From positions 6,921,001 through 6,985,000 of the forward strand of contig WPIO01000009.1 of NCBI GenBank assembly GCA_009760855.2: DNA of 64,000 bases, in the 5' to 3' direction. Below the pieces are notes generated by a model. That model was not told where the DNA came from. It saw only the letters and a list, made by a program, of their open reading frames with translations, and did not search any database. This DNA is from Cristatella mucedo (lineage: Eukaryota; Bryozoa; Phylactolaemata; Cristatellidae). Position 1 is the first letter of the stretch, and the number at the start of each line of letters is the position of its first letter. Position numbers and translations under genes: made by a program. Below, piece after piece: positions 44,301 to 50,740 of the stretch.

Positions 44301-44920
44301 AAGTGGAAAGTAACCGAGGCAAGTGTGAAGGGATAGCAATGAGGCTTTTGAATCACTAAGCCTTTAGTTTTCTATTTTGACTCGTGCCACATTGCTGCCA
44401 GTCTAGTGAACGGCCAAGTCCTCGAATTCGGTTGGATGTTTTGAGACGAACTAATCAAGTTGTCTTTTAATCAGTTATACATTTTTCCAGGAATATTTGT
44501 TCAATGAAGCAAATAATCAGCAATGCCACATGTTATCAACATAACGCGACTTATCTTACGAAGGATCGTCGGCATGTCAGGACAGTAATCAAATCCGTTT
44601 CCAGTTTGATCTCGACGATAGGCATAAAGCGCCTCGTGGACCACGTTCAGTGAGCAGATGTTGGTCGTCATAACCAATGCTTCGCCTACCTCTGGCCGCT
44701 CGGTTGCCTGTCCGCAGGTTTTGGTTACGGCAGGCCTTCTTGGTAGAAAGGAGCTGTGAGTCCACAAAGTTACTGGGACCGACCAGAGAAATAGCAGTGC
44801 TGCTCCGCCGAGGAGCAGCATCCATGTCATTTGTACACTAATCGCAGAGAAACAGATGTGGCGGTATACTTGGCTACCATCCTGGACCATCGAAGTAGCT
44901 GCAATGCTGCCGAAGAACAT
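20157..44920 (-). CDS. B4GALT: Beta-1,4-galactosyltransferase family gene, six coding exons
   Basis: Golgi type II membrane enzyme of the family that transfers galactose (GalNAc in some invertebrate members) from a UDP-sugar in beta-1,4 linkage to GlcNAc-type acceptors. Joining exons 44920-44560, 44220-43988, 35910-35723, 35027-34905, 33145-33041 and 20331-20157 gives 1185 nt with no internal stop. Seen in order: a signal anchor (exon 1), IIPFRNR and HPFLQKQ (exon 2), the DxD-type site FHDIDLIPLND (exon 3), FGWGGEDDD (exon 4), MIKHGTD and NPQR (exon 5), EGLS (exon 6). Family cysteines (CPD, RPEHC, YDC, YGC) are all present. The Tyr before V-G-G matches the residue that favours UDP-Gal over UDP-GalNAc in the bovine enzyme; transferring that to this protein is inference. 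The total is 394 aa from the first ATG or 364 aa from the second, normal for the family. The paralogue cannot be assigned. Confidence 0.94.
21010..21215 (+). mobile_element. LINE relic in B4GALT intron 5 position
   Basis: Encodes IKFKSLRDVAFSYYAPKLV, aligning with NLKSVGDCAFSSYAPKAWN of LINE-A. A diverged C-terminal fragment without tail, sense on plus and thus antisense to the host gene. Confidence 0.65.
22010..22165 (-). mobile_element. SINE-2 copy
   Basis: Antisense of the SINE-2 order: CAGTTCGATTAGC-type B-box region, then TGCAAGCGGTGGGTAGAGCC and TAAGGCTTTTCTGCAGCAAT, then AAATGAGGC. Confidence 0.65.
22165..22395 (+). mobile_element. LINE relic (C-terminal coding, UTR, tail)
   Basis: 'CCAGCCTCAAATCTGATGGA' with 'CAGCTACGCTCAAAAGCTAT' matches the coding end of LINE-A. 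The tail is degenerate (GAGGACAATTGAGTTCCTCT) and ends in TTTATTATTAG. Confidence 0.6.
22670..22845 (+). mobile_element. SINE-2 copy
   Basis: Head with GGTGCTAGATCTTCCCGACG and B-box-like TGTGATCGAGTC, then GCTGCATGCGGCATTAATAG, TTCTGCCGCTATGTAAATGA and GTTAAAT, matching the tail of the copy at 48,245. Confidence 0.65.
22870..23070. repeat. 21-bp GA-rich minisatellite
   Basis: About nine units of GAAGGGAGGCAGGAGGGGTT(C) with point changes. On the minus strand it reads as a seven-residue repeat (L-P-P-F-E-P-L). Intronic in B4GALT. Confidence 0.9.
23080..24540. other. Unassigned intron 5 stretch
   Basis: I see no recognised repeat or coding region. A 111-codon plus frame at 24,212-24,547 has no family features. 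Confidence 0.5.
24540..25025 (+). repeat. SAT-B satellite, block 1 (~174-bp unit)
   Basis: Monomers marked by GAACTTCGATACAGCTG-type starts at about 24,545, 24,715, 24,802 (after a partial unit) and 24,983, each followed by a TTTCCA phrase and a conserved CCTCCAAAGGCCCGGCCA motif (24,680; 24,948). Interrupted on the right, mid-monomer, by SINE-2 and LINE-A. Confidence 0.75.
25030..25195 (+). mobile_element. SINE-2 copy within SAT-B
   Basis: B-box GGTTTGAATCC at about 25,088, then GACCACTGCAGACGATGGCG, a partial TAAAGG-type segment, and GCGGTTAAATCAGCTT, as in the tail at 48,760. Confidence 0.75.
25235..26815 (-). mobile_element. LINE-A copy, longest 5' extent (1.58 kb)
   Basis: Antisense hairpin tail at 25,243-25,290, then 3' UTR, C-terminal domain and reverse transcriptase up to the N-Y-R-P-V-S motif (ACCGCCCAGTTTCCCTTAAT, read on minus near 26,780). 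Minus-strand AKHDLGFHFCTADTQFYLCF shows the catalytic motif mutated (F-C-T-A-D for F-Y-A-D-D). Multiple frameshifts. Sense with B4GALT transcription in intron 5. Confidence 0.9.
26830..27850 (+). repeat. SAT-B satellite, block 2
   Basis: Five or more monomers with starts near 26,905, 27,077, 27,250, 27,425, 27,597 and 27,768 (spacing 171-175 bp), each with a GCCATTTCCA-type phrase and a GTGGTTTTAATT-type phrase. The block resumes at a later monomer position than the one at which block 1 stops, so the SINE-2/LINE-A pair interrupts one array. Confidence 0.78.
27850..29505. other. Mostly unassigned intron 5 stretch
   Basis: A plus frame at 28,626-28,817 (EIPRKDRQEMFGLIFGKSRL then TFEEIILSLSVMLQ) looks protein-like but has no known family. 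On the minus strand 28,935-29,030 reads LLPVEEMRAAVLNEILHELV, also coding-like; these may be remnants of one old element. AT-rich at 29,280-29,360. Confidence 0.3.
29510..30605 (-). mobile_element. LINE-B copy (3' UTR, C-terminus, part of RT)
   Basis: Minus-strand blocks: KTVGDRSFSFAGPRLWNSLP (29,770-29,830), ERGWLSVDQRIQSKV (about 29,980), AMNMAARLVFKSQRF (about 30,060), and further upstream the region after the YADD motif. The 3' UTR matches 12,845-12,985 and 61,020-61,170 and has no ATT tail. Frameshifted; it ends in a CA microsatellite. Confidence 0.88.
30606..30685. repeat. (CA)n microsatellite
   Basis: About 35 CA units with interruptions, at the left-hand limit of what is recognisable of the adjacent LINE-B. 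Confidence 0.95.
30690..31760. other. Unassigned intron 5 stretch
   Basis: No recognised repeat or gene. A minus-strand frame at 30,923-31,141 has no family features. Confidence 0.5.
31770..31858. repeat. R4 dispersed repeat, copy 1
   Basis: CT-rich run, then GCATTAAATCGTGAT and GAGTTGAGTTATCCATC. Shares the order CTCT-rich, ATTAAA, TTATCCATC with 32,331-32,420 and 50,793-50,885. Confidence 0.55.
31862..32250 (-). mobile_element. LINE-A 3' end, split by SINE-1
   Basis: 31,865-31,975 is the antisense hairpin tail. 31,970-32,010 and 32,169-32,250 are the two halves of the 3' UTR (GGTTAGGGGTAGAAGGCTCA... and GACATGCACAAGATCGGTTA...). Together they give a continuous LINE-A 3' end once SINE-1 is removed. 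Confidence 0.85.
32011..32168 (+). mobile_element. SINE-1 copy inserted in LINE-A 3' UTR
   Basis: Head GGCCTGGTAGTTAAGGTGCT, B-box-like region GTCGTGGGCTCAAGGC, tail AGCGCCTGAATAGAGATTAC then GGGCACTATACAAATGAATT. Orientation is opposite to the LINE-A it sits in. Confidence 0.87.
32331..32420. repeat. R4 dispersed repeat, copy 2
   Basis: TCTCTGTACTGAGC, then TATTAAACAATAATGTCGTC, then TTATCCATCCGACTTCATTC and CCATCAGA. Aligns with 50,793-50,885 over about 90 bp. Confidence 0.55.
33041..33145 (-). CDS. B4GALT: B4GALT exon 5 (metal-binding Met/His), GC donor
   Basis: The acceptor ends TTTACAG (AG at 33147-33146). The donor is AAAG|GCAAGT, with GC at 33040-33039 in place of GT. The exon is 105 nt, phase 2 to phase 2, and encodes ITQGGFQVERYSFELSKY then KMIKHGTDQGNAVNPQR. 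M-I-K-H keeps the Met and His known to bind Mn2+ with the DxD motif. The next GT is 4 nt downstream and would break the frame into exon 6. Intron 4 is 1,758 nt and intron 5 is 12,709 nt. Confidence 0.94.
33215..33385 (+). mobile_element. SINE-2 copy
   Basis: GTCTTGGGTTAAGATAGTCG head, B-box GGGTTTGAGTCC at about 33,267, GAGCAATCCTTAATTGCTTG, then GATAGCACCAAAGGCTCTTC and TGTCG, in the same order as 48,245-48,374. Lies in intron 4 of B4GALT. Confidence 0.75.
33600..34180 (-). mobile_element. Diverged LINE-A relic in intron 4
   Basis: Minus-strand IQRDLSLDDLL then IRASIDKDITFMLIYAFVNS aligns with FQSDLSLDDHI and IRACLDKNTTSKLVHAFVTS of LINE-A. More diverged than the other copies; perhaps a sister subfamily. 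Confidence 0.75.
34905..35027 (-). CDS. B4GALT: B4GALT exon 4 (WGGEDDD catalytic loop)
   Basis: Acceptor CCTGCCTTGCAG (AG at 35029-35028) and donor AG|GTATGA (GT at 34904-34903) give 123 nt, phase 2 to phase 2. Encodes LPYSLYVGGVLSAKKEAF, then FSTLYFGWGGEDDDMADR. The Trp of G-W-G-G-E-D-D-D that moves on donor binding is present; the Trp two residues before it in many vertebrate members is Phe here. The acidic triplet is intact. Intron 3 is 695 nt. Confidence 0.96.
35723..35910 (-). CDS. B4GALT: B4GALT exon 3 (DxD-type metal site)
   Basis: Acceptor ATTGTAG (AG at 35912-35911) and donor AT|GTAAGC (GT at 35722-35721) give 188 nt, phase 0 to phase 2. Encodes TFNRGLLMNVG, then YDCFIFHDIDLIPLNDNN, then LYGCPHSFHHYAAGIDKF. 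D-I-D is the metal and UDP-sugar site, and the two cysteines match the conserved disulfide pair around it. From memory the vertebrate B4GALT exon here is also 188 bp; check that. Intron 2 upstream is 8,076 nt. Confidence 0.96.
35911..38510. other. Unassigned part of B4GALT intron 2
   Basis: No recognisable repeat or coding block. Minus-strand frames at 35,877-36,661 have no family features and include the acceptor side of exon 3. Confidence 0.5.
38517..38885 (-). other. Unidentified 117-123-codon open frame in intron 2
   Basis: The minus frame from 38,885 has a coding-like composition (MVILEDFEGDDVINAAQL, then LEIGLETPEAVVLHDI, then CEVVILPEPSIATVKPVIAV). The complementary strand is also open over much of it, so chance cannot be excluded. 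No family recognised. It abuts LINE-B, so it could be part of an unrecognised element. Confidence 0.25.
38955..39322 (-). mobile_element. LINE-B copy, left part (split by LINE-A)
   Basis: Matches 56,165-56,500 (minus LINE-B) in order, from the segment after G-V-P-Q-G (AGTATAAATGAAGAACGGTA) to the segment before the A-F-D motif. Continues at 40,158 beyond a LINE-A insertion. Confidence 0.78.
39325..40157 (-). mobile_element. LINE-A copy nested in LINE-B
   Basis: Starts with the antisense tail (AATAATACACTTGATAAAAC, CTCTTTCTAGGCGCTTTACC) and runs to the G-S-A-S-I-Y coding segment (GAGATATGCTGACAG). Minus-strand SNSLIAGPPACAIRLLNLVQ is well conserved. 5'-truncated, with several stops. Confidence 0.9.
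40158..40345 (-). mobile_element. LINE-B copy, right part
   Basis: Resumes LINE-B where 39,322 stopped: CAAAGGGAAACTGGGCGACA (antisense of the N-Y-R-P-V-S region) and CAGGCTTTGTAAGTATC match 56,570-56,650. Confidence 0.75.
40379..40798 (+). other. Unidentified 139-codon open frame in intron 2
   Basis: Reads HWEACEVVTITVTGNVQTVS, then ATILLRENTADSARATVKTI, then LIGCESHGDASPLVKELLVN. An overlapping frame upstream (VSIAIAFASDARNEVVVCPV) also looks coding, so a frameshift is possible. The protein-like composition suggests an old coding element; no family recognised. Antisense to B4GALT. Confidence 0.25.
41735..42510 (+). mobile_element. LINE-A copy with internal deletion and partial duplication
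   Basis: Encodes LNDLLRNANIGRVSLLLSLD (aligning with YNDLLKNADMGRMPLLVLLD), then a damaged G-V-P-Q-G region. The GATGTGATTGCCAAGCAC segment occurs twice (42,163 and 42,219). After N-F-L-N-L it jumps directly to the 3' UTR and hairpin tail (42,430-42,490). About 115 bp at 42,045-42,160 is foreign to LINE-A. Confidence 0.85.
42510..43985. other. Unassigned part of B4GALT intron 2
   Basis: Minus-strand frames at 42,521-42,796 and 42,800-43,174 have no family features. AT-rich around 43,600. No repeat recognised. Confidence 0.5.
43988..44220 (-). CDS. B4GALT: B4GALT exon 2 (start of catalytic domain)
   Basis: Acceptor TTTAATTTCAG (AG at 44222-44221) and donor CAG|GTGAGC (GT at 43987-43986) frame 233 nt, phase 1 to phase 0. 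It encodes GGHHRPEHC, then AALIIPFRNRWSHLQ, then HPFLQKQNLKYTIYIINQ. These are the most recognisable family blocks, and the run includes the nucleotide-sugar-binding P-F-R-N-R motif. Intron 1 is 339 nt. An unrelated plus-strand frame overlaps this exon by chance. Confidence 0.95.
44560..44920 (-). CDS. B4GALT: B4GALT exon 1 (cytoplasmic tail, membrane anchor, stem)
   Basis: The frame runs from ATG at 44920 to donor C|GTAAGA (GT at 44559-44558). A second in-frame ATG at 44830 directly precedes the hydrophobic segment MLLLGGAALLFLWSVPVTLW, the signal anchor. Family members usually have short cytoplasmic tails, so 44830 may be the real start; the first ATG would give a 31-residue tail. The stem follows and ends with FDYCPDMPTIL, matching the conserved Cys-Pro entry to the catalytic domain. 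The exon ends in phase 1. Confidence 0.85.
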
Positions 44921-44939
44921 AAGCTGGTTACTTTTTGTC

Positions 44940-44946
44940 TTATATA
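44940..44946 (-). promoter_or_regulatory. TATA-like element upstream of B4GALT exon 1
   Basis: TATATAA on the minus strand. A start site about 30 bp downstream would fall near 44,912, inside the first ATG's reading frame, and would favour translation from the ATG at 44,830. This is inference from spacing only. Confidence 0.25.
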
Positions 44947-44949
44947 ACC

Positions 44950-45527
44950 TCCTTGCAGCTATTTAAAACAAGATATTGAGGGCTGCACCACACGAAGATT
45001 GTGGTGTAATCAAGTAGCAGGTCAAGTTTCACCCAGTAATTCAAGGTTAACATGCCAAATCTGGTGCCAATTTACGAAGGCAAAAGTAGTTTAAGAATCT
45101 CTAGCCAAGTTTCGGCTGTAACCCCAGCTAAGGCTAGAGGGCAAAAAGGCAGTAATTGTACGAATTCTTTCTTGCTTATTGTGCAAGTAAGAATTAATAT
45201 TTAATGACGGTTGAAATTCCTTGCAAGAAACAGCCATCCTCATTAAGAATACCATTCGCATTCCCATTAGTAGTTTAAAGCACGAGTCACACAATCCAGC
45301 CACTGGCTTGAGGAAGTTCCGATTGTGAGTTGCATCGCAAAGCAGATACAGCCACAATAATTTGCAACTCCTACCATATATATCAGTGAAGCAATTATGT
45401 TTTCCCATAATTTCCAGGCTGGAAGCCTATTGCCGAGTGTTCTGATTGGCATATACAAACTTTGAATAACATAGCTCAAAAGGTAAGTATAGCAAAGTCT
45501 TATCACTACCGGACCATGGAAATATGT

Positions 45528-45530
<3 letters not shown>
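44950..45530. other. Upstream flank of B4GALT
   Basis: Holds the possible 5' UTR and promoter. Minus-strand frames here (45,091-45,506) have no family features. No CpG-rich segment. Confidence 0.4.

Positions 45531-45608
<78 letters not shown>
45531..45608. repeat. (TC)n microsatellite
   Basis: About 39 TC units with a few interruptions. It creates a meaningless Arg-Glu repeat on the minus strand. Confidence 0.97.
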
Positions 45609-45609
<1 letters not shown>

Positions 45610-45824
45610 GCTAGTTGAAGTTAGAGTCTTGATAATCATTTGGCAGGCCGCTCTTTGCTCTAGTTCTGCTTCTCTGTGGCATTTGCATTTCAGACAAGCA
45701 CCAATCGTCCGGTTCAGGCTAGTGGGTCCATAAGGCTGCTGGCCTGACCGAGGCAGAAAGTTCTGCAGAGAAGGAAGTACTTCGGAGGGATCTGAGCAAG
45801 GAGAATTGGAGTGAGGAGTAACTT

Positions 45825-45902
45825 CTGCAGCAAATGTAAAGCGCCTAGAAATACATCGAGCTTTTTGAGGGTGCATAATCAAGTGCATTAATATTATTAT
45901 CA
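45825..45902 (+). mobile_element. LINE-A 3' tail fragment
   Basis: TTCTGCAGCAAATGTAAAGC, then GCCTAGAAATACATCGAGCT and GCATAATCAAGTGCATTAAT. A short, heavily truncated insertion. Confidence 0.85.
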
Positions 45903-45904
45903 TG

Positions 45905-48240
45905 AATATCTTTAGCTGAGTACTGAGGAGTCAAACGCTGAGATGGAACAAGGAGTCGGAGCTAAATCCTAAAGTCGGAAGTTGGAGTCTACTGTCGAAG
46001 CAAATCAAAGCTTAACTCCACATGTAGTTTGGGTCTGCAGCTAATAGCTGGACGACCAGGTGTGGCCTGCTCTTCTGCAGATGGTTTGCAGCGTGCCTTG
46101 TCTTGGTCTTGCAGCCCTGCAGCATTGGGCTGGGCAGTATGTTGTCTTGGAGTAGAGCTGAGTGCTAGCTCAACTCAAGCCTCCGTGTTTAACAGCAGCA
46201 GTTCGCAGAACCCTTAGCATTGCTTGTGCTCATGCAGTTGCATGTCTTTAGGATGAGTGAACCTCGTTCTTAAACTTTCTACTGGAAGTCCCTGGATCTG
46301 GCTTGGCATAAGGAAGGTCCAAGTTGCCAGTTCGAGATCCCTTGCTAACGTGGGCCACGTCCTTGATTCGCCGATTCTCTCTGTGGATGAAACTAGGGCG
46401 ACCCTTCCAGGTTATACTTATCAACTTGTGGTAAGACTGCACTAAACCTATCAGGCCATTATTGCACTCCAATTGAAATCACATGAAATGAATTAGCAGA
46501 CTTCCTGACAATCGGCACAGGACTCTGACAGCCAACAGGGCACTATAAGGGCCAGCCGGTTGTCATTCAGCAGCTTGCCTAAACCTTCAGTAAGCCTTGC
46601 AAAGGATTGTCTGGCGGTTGGCTACTTGTAGCACAAAAGACGCTGAAGACCAACTAGGCAGAGGCGAGGATAATTGAAGATTGACCAAAACAAAAGAAAT
46701 CAGAAGACTCGTGGATAGTGAAAGAACCAGAGGCACTCGGAGTCGTTGAGGAACTAGCACATAAGCTTACCCAAGTCGAGCAGTTAAGCTACGGCTAGAT
46801 AATTCTGGGGATACAGTTTTGCAATTTAAGGTTTCCCGGTTTTGCGTTTGTGACCTGCAACTTCAGACGACAATCGGCTTGAATATTGACATGGTAAAAC
46901 GAGGCTACCGGACGAAGCTAAAAAGAACTGCTCTGCTCCGGCAAGACGTAAGTCTAGTGAAGTAGCTGCCCAGATGGCTGACGAGAGTGGCAGTAATATC
47001 ATATACACCGCTCGTCATCTGAAGAACTTGAAAACTACGACTCAATAATCCGCGATGAACGATTAAGGTGTGTTGGAGACTGTCGATATGTTAGGCAGTA
47101 CACGACTTGCAGCTCTGCGTTTAAGCTTGTCGATACGAATGGCCAACTTCAAATAAAACCTTCTATTAGCCGCTTTTCTACTTGTGCTGTCTGTCTAAAC
47201 TGTTTGAAGCTGCCACTAGTTTCCCCATGGCAGCCGGCAAGCCGAAGGCTGGCAGGTAAGAAAAGGACTTTGATTCATATGAGGCACGAGATGGGCAATG
47301 AGGCATGCAGCTGATGTCGCGGCTGAGTAGACTCTTGGTCGGCGACCGTTGGGATAAAGTCTGCTTAATGACCCCGATGTCTGGAGTCAGTCAGATTGAG
47401 AAGCTATTTTGATCAGAAGCTCACCAAGGAATGGCCTACATATCCGACCTCCCTCAGCCTCCTCCCGTGAGAGTTCTCTCGCCGACCACTCCCAAGCTTC
47501 CAGTCGTCTCATCGACGTTCCGCGCACCGAATTGAAATCTTTCGGTGATCAGACTATCATTGAGTGTGAACAGAAAGAGACTAAAACTCGTATCCACCTC
47601 GTGCCAACAACCGCATCATCTACCGTGCTTTCTTCAAGTTTCTATATGCAGCTGTTCAGCTCTGCTCAGCTCAGCTCAGCTCAGCTCAGCTCTCCCCTTC
47701 GCCTCAGCGAACTTGTCTTTTTCGCTCTTACGAGCTATCGCCCTTAGCGGAGCTTACGTCAGAGTATGCTAATAACCAAGGGGTCTGCCTACTACAGGCC
47801 CCGAGTGCCTTCTTGTGTGATTTTGCATGCTTGTTCAAGTAAGGTACATTGCATGGCATTAATCCTTGGTTTTTGATTCGCTGGCAAGGAATTTTAAAGC
47901 ACCTGGCCATCGATTGGGTTCTCACAGTTTGCTATAGTAGGGACTTATTTGTATTGTTATTTTTCATTTTTTTGCTAAGAAAAGGAGAATTAATACCGCA
48001 CGCTACTTGATCTGGTTCTGTATGCTGCACTGTATGACTATTCGAAAGCAGCTGTCCTAAACGGAAGCTCCGAGCAGAGTATGGTCACACCGTTCAACCT
48101 GGAGTCAGAGGATCACAGTGATGAAAATTTTTCAGAGGCACTACTGGTGCTGGTTGTTGCAGTATATGGGTGGGCACTGCAAGCAGCTATGGCATATCAT
48201 ATAAAGTGCTGGCTTTGAGCCAAGTCTAAGGACTCTTGGT
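45905..48240. other. Mostly unassigned stretch
   Basis: No recognised gene. Contains an (AGCTC)n run at 47,655-47,692. Open frames at 46,029-46,217 and 47,409-47,747 are compositional. Confidence 0.45.
47655..47692. repeat. (AGCTC)n microsatellite
   Basis: Seven or so AGCTC units, slightly imperfect at the left end. Confidence 0.95.
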
Positions 48241-48244
48241 GAGC

Positions 48245-48785
48245 AGTGATGGCACACTAAGTAAGGCGGTTGCTTTCACGACCTCGGTCCTTAGGTCGTG
48301 GGTTTGATTCCTACGGTGGGCGATTCTTTATCGCCACTGCAAGCGGTGGTGATAGCCGTAAAGGCTCTCCTGTCTCGTATGCTCCCAAAGCCTGGAACTC
48401 CCTCCCGACCTGCATCAGAACATCCCCTGACCTGACCACATTTAAAAGAAACTTAAAAACATACCTATTTAGGACAGCATTTAGTGGGTCCTTGTGATTC
48501 GTCCTCGATGTGCTTATGCGTGCTGACACTGTTCATGCTGCCACTAACCACATTTGCATGCTGACCCAGTGCATGTAACCCCTAACCATGTTATTAATTT
48601 TGTTTGTTGTTCAAGCATGATTTTACTTACTATTCTATTGCGTATCACTTTGCAGCAAATGTAAAGCGCCTAGAAAGAGATTAAGTTCTCTGAGGGCGCT
48701 TTATCAAGTGCAATATTATTATTATTATTATTATCCTGTCGCTATACAAAACAAAGGCTGTTTAATCAGCTAGGATTTTGTTGTA
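48245..48785 (+). mobile_element. SINE-2 copy split by LINE-A
   Basis: 48,245-48,374 carries the head, B-box GGGTTTGATTCC (48,301) and TGCAAGCGGTGGTGATAGCC. It resumes at 48,734 with TCCTGTCGCTATACAAAACA and ends AGGCTGTTTAATCAGC. The 7-bp TCCTGTC occurs on both sides of the LINE-A. Confidence 0.88.
48375..48733 (+). mobile_element. LINE-A copy, 359 bp, inside SINE-2
   Basis: Starts at TCGTATGCTCCCAAAGCCTG in the coding region, encodes the intact last 41 residues (APKAWNSLPTCIRTSPDL...), the 3' UTR, and a textbook hairpin: AGCGCC 48665-48670, AGAGA 48676-48680, loop TTAAGT, TCTCT 48687-48691, GGCGCT 48695-48700, then (ATT)n. Very similar to the best copy, so relatively recent. The flanking TCCTGTC (48368-48374 and 48734-48740) is the target-site duplication. 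Confidence 0.95.
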
Positions 48786-48879
48786 CTGACGATGGCACTA
48801 GTATACGACAACTATCTATCAACGGCTTGGTCGGTAAAGCTCCTGTGGCCAAGCTGGAAAGCTAAAATAGATAAAATTC

Positions 48880-49165
48880 CCTAATAAAATTTAAGAAAAA
48901 GCTAAGATGCACCTGTTTATCACAGAGTTTACTAGGTGCTTATGGTGTGTCCTGTATGTGCCTTTGGCATGATGACACAGTGGATGCTACCACTAATACG
49001 TTTACATGTTTACACTGAGTAGGACGCCTCCAACCATATCATGCTTGTTGAAATTTTGCATATCGCCACTAAAAATTCTATCACCTTCCTGTAAAGCGTA
49101 TGTAAAGTACCTAAAACAGATTTTGTTCTCTGAGGACGCTATACGATTGTATTACAGATATTATG
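48880..49165 (+). mobile_element. Diverged LINE relic (ORF end, UTR, tail)
   Basis: AAATTTAAGAAAAAGCTAAG then CACCTGTTTATCACAGAGTT matches the F-K-R-N-L-K-T-H-L-F coding end. UTR (TGATGACACAGTGGATGCTA) and tail (AAAACAGATTTTGTTCTCTG) follow. The tail resembles those at 4,917 and 5,335. Confidence 0.75.
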
Positions 49166-49229
49166 ATTGCTACTACTATCAACAAATGCGACCTTTTCAT
49201 TAACCACCTGTAGGCACTCTAATGCATAG

Positions 49230-50210
49230 GCTAGATCATCAGCTAACTGAATTCATTCTCAGGTCCGTGTTTATAGCACTTTGAGCAAAGCGCCTCTCTC
49301 CGTAATTCAACCTTTACTAACGGTGGCCAGCTTAAACCATTACAAGAAAAAAGAAAATATGGTAAGCATGGCTCAATTACGATAATGGTGGAGGAAGAGA
49401 GTAGAATGGACGTAGAAAAACAGAACAGCTGTAGCGGACGCCAGAATTGGCAGCAGGAGAGAAATTTTCGTTGCACAAGAATTTTAAAAGTGAGCTCAGC
49501 AAACAATGGTCCATGGAGCACGGGTTTCTATCAGTAAAGGTCCTAAAGTTAAGAGCGAAACAATAGTTTACTGTCCAAGTGAACCAGAGGGTGCAACGGG
49601 GCTGAAAGCTGCTACAGCAGTTCAGCTGAGTATCAAGAAATAGCAGTATCCGTTGATCAACAGAGATCCATTGCAGCTTATTTTGCAAAAGTTACAAATG
49701 ATTGAATTTCTTTAACTGAAACCTCTCAGCCATATCCATCGGTAGCTCAGCTGGCTTAATCGTAATTCGGTAGCCCTGGTAACAGCCAATTATAACTGTC
49801 ATTCTCAAGTGAACCCTCAAGGAAATAAGAATTCAAGCACTGCTGCTCGGACGTTGTAAAATTACTTCACAAATGCAGCTCCGAAATTTAAGACAGACGA
49901 CGAGGGGCACAGCTTTTTCAAACGTAAGAAATGACAAGGTACTCCCACTTGACCTACATACGGAGGGACCCCGTCCTTGCGGCTGTGGGATGAGAAGAAA
50001 AACTGCACTCCAATTTTTAACTTGGCACTATGCTTTCTTCTACCAGCGAAAGTAACGAGCTTGTACCTGGGTGGTCATCAATCAAGCTAAGCATATCAAA
50101 AAGTGCCATGGGTAAAATTGTCTAGAGCGGGAAGGATTTTGACATCTGTATGCGGCTTACTTAGTCTCGAGTGAGTGCACGAATCTACATGTGTGCATTG
50201 CAAAAAAAAG
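49230..50210 (-). mobile_element. LINE-C copy (LINE-B-related, decayed)
   Basis: Minus-strand LQWISVDQRI (about 49,665) and NENFSPAANSGV (about 49,460) match the C-terminal region of LINE-B. Upstream LINE-B-like material extends to about 50,210. Colinear with 770-1,760. Confidence 0.7.
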
Positions 50211-50740
50211 AGAGCCTGCAAAAAAGTTTAGGAAATTGTACGTAAGCTACACACTTTAGCCAAATGATCTATATATGCAGCCCAATGAAAGAGAGATGGT
50301 ACATGCGGACACGTTTGCTAGTGAGTAAACTTACATACTAGTCTGTCCCGTTGGCTCCAGGTAGGACGTTGCTTTTTAACGACTCCATAGCTGTTGACCT
50401 TGCCGATGAGCCTTTTCTAGATACGAGCTTAGGCCAAGGTTACTAACAATTAGCCGAGACTCCGAAACCTGATTTACGACGGTGATGCTTTTAACTTTAG
50501 AGCGCTTATACTCAGGTATTTCACACAGTCGTTCTCAGCGAAAGGGGTATAGCTCTGCAAGCAGCCAAGGCGTTCTCACTACCAGCCTTCTGAGGAGTGA
50601 CACCCACCCCTTCTCTGCCGATACAGTCACCAGGCCATAAACCGTTATCGAGTCATCTGCCTGGTCATGAATGACTTTCATTAATGGAACGTTAATGACT
50701 AGGAAAATCGGGACAATCCTATCCCGGGCTTGATGGACGC

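Noticed and set aside
20157-44920. B4GALT as a processed pseudogene or broken gene
   Set aside because: It has introns with good splice sites, no internal stop and all family motifs.
45427-45903. 158-codon minus frame with an Arg-Glu repeat
   Set aside because: It is the TC microsatellite plus a LINE-A tail.
48270-48497. A 75-codon frame joining SINE-2 sequence to the LINE-A C-terminus
   Set aside because: The junction is the LINE-A insertion point with its target-site duplication; the fused frame is accidental.
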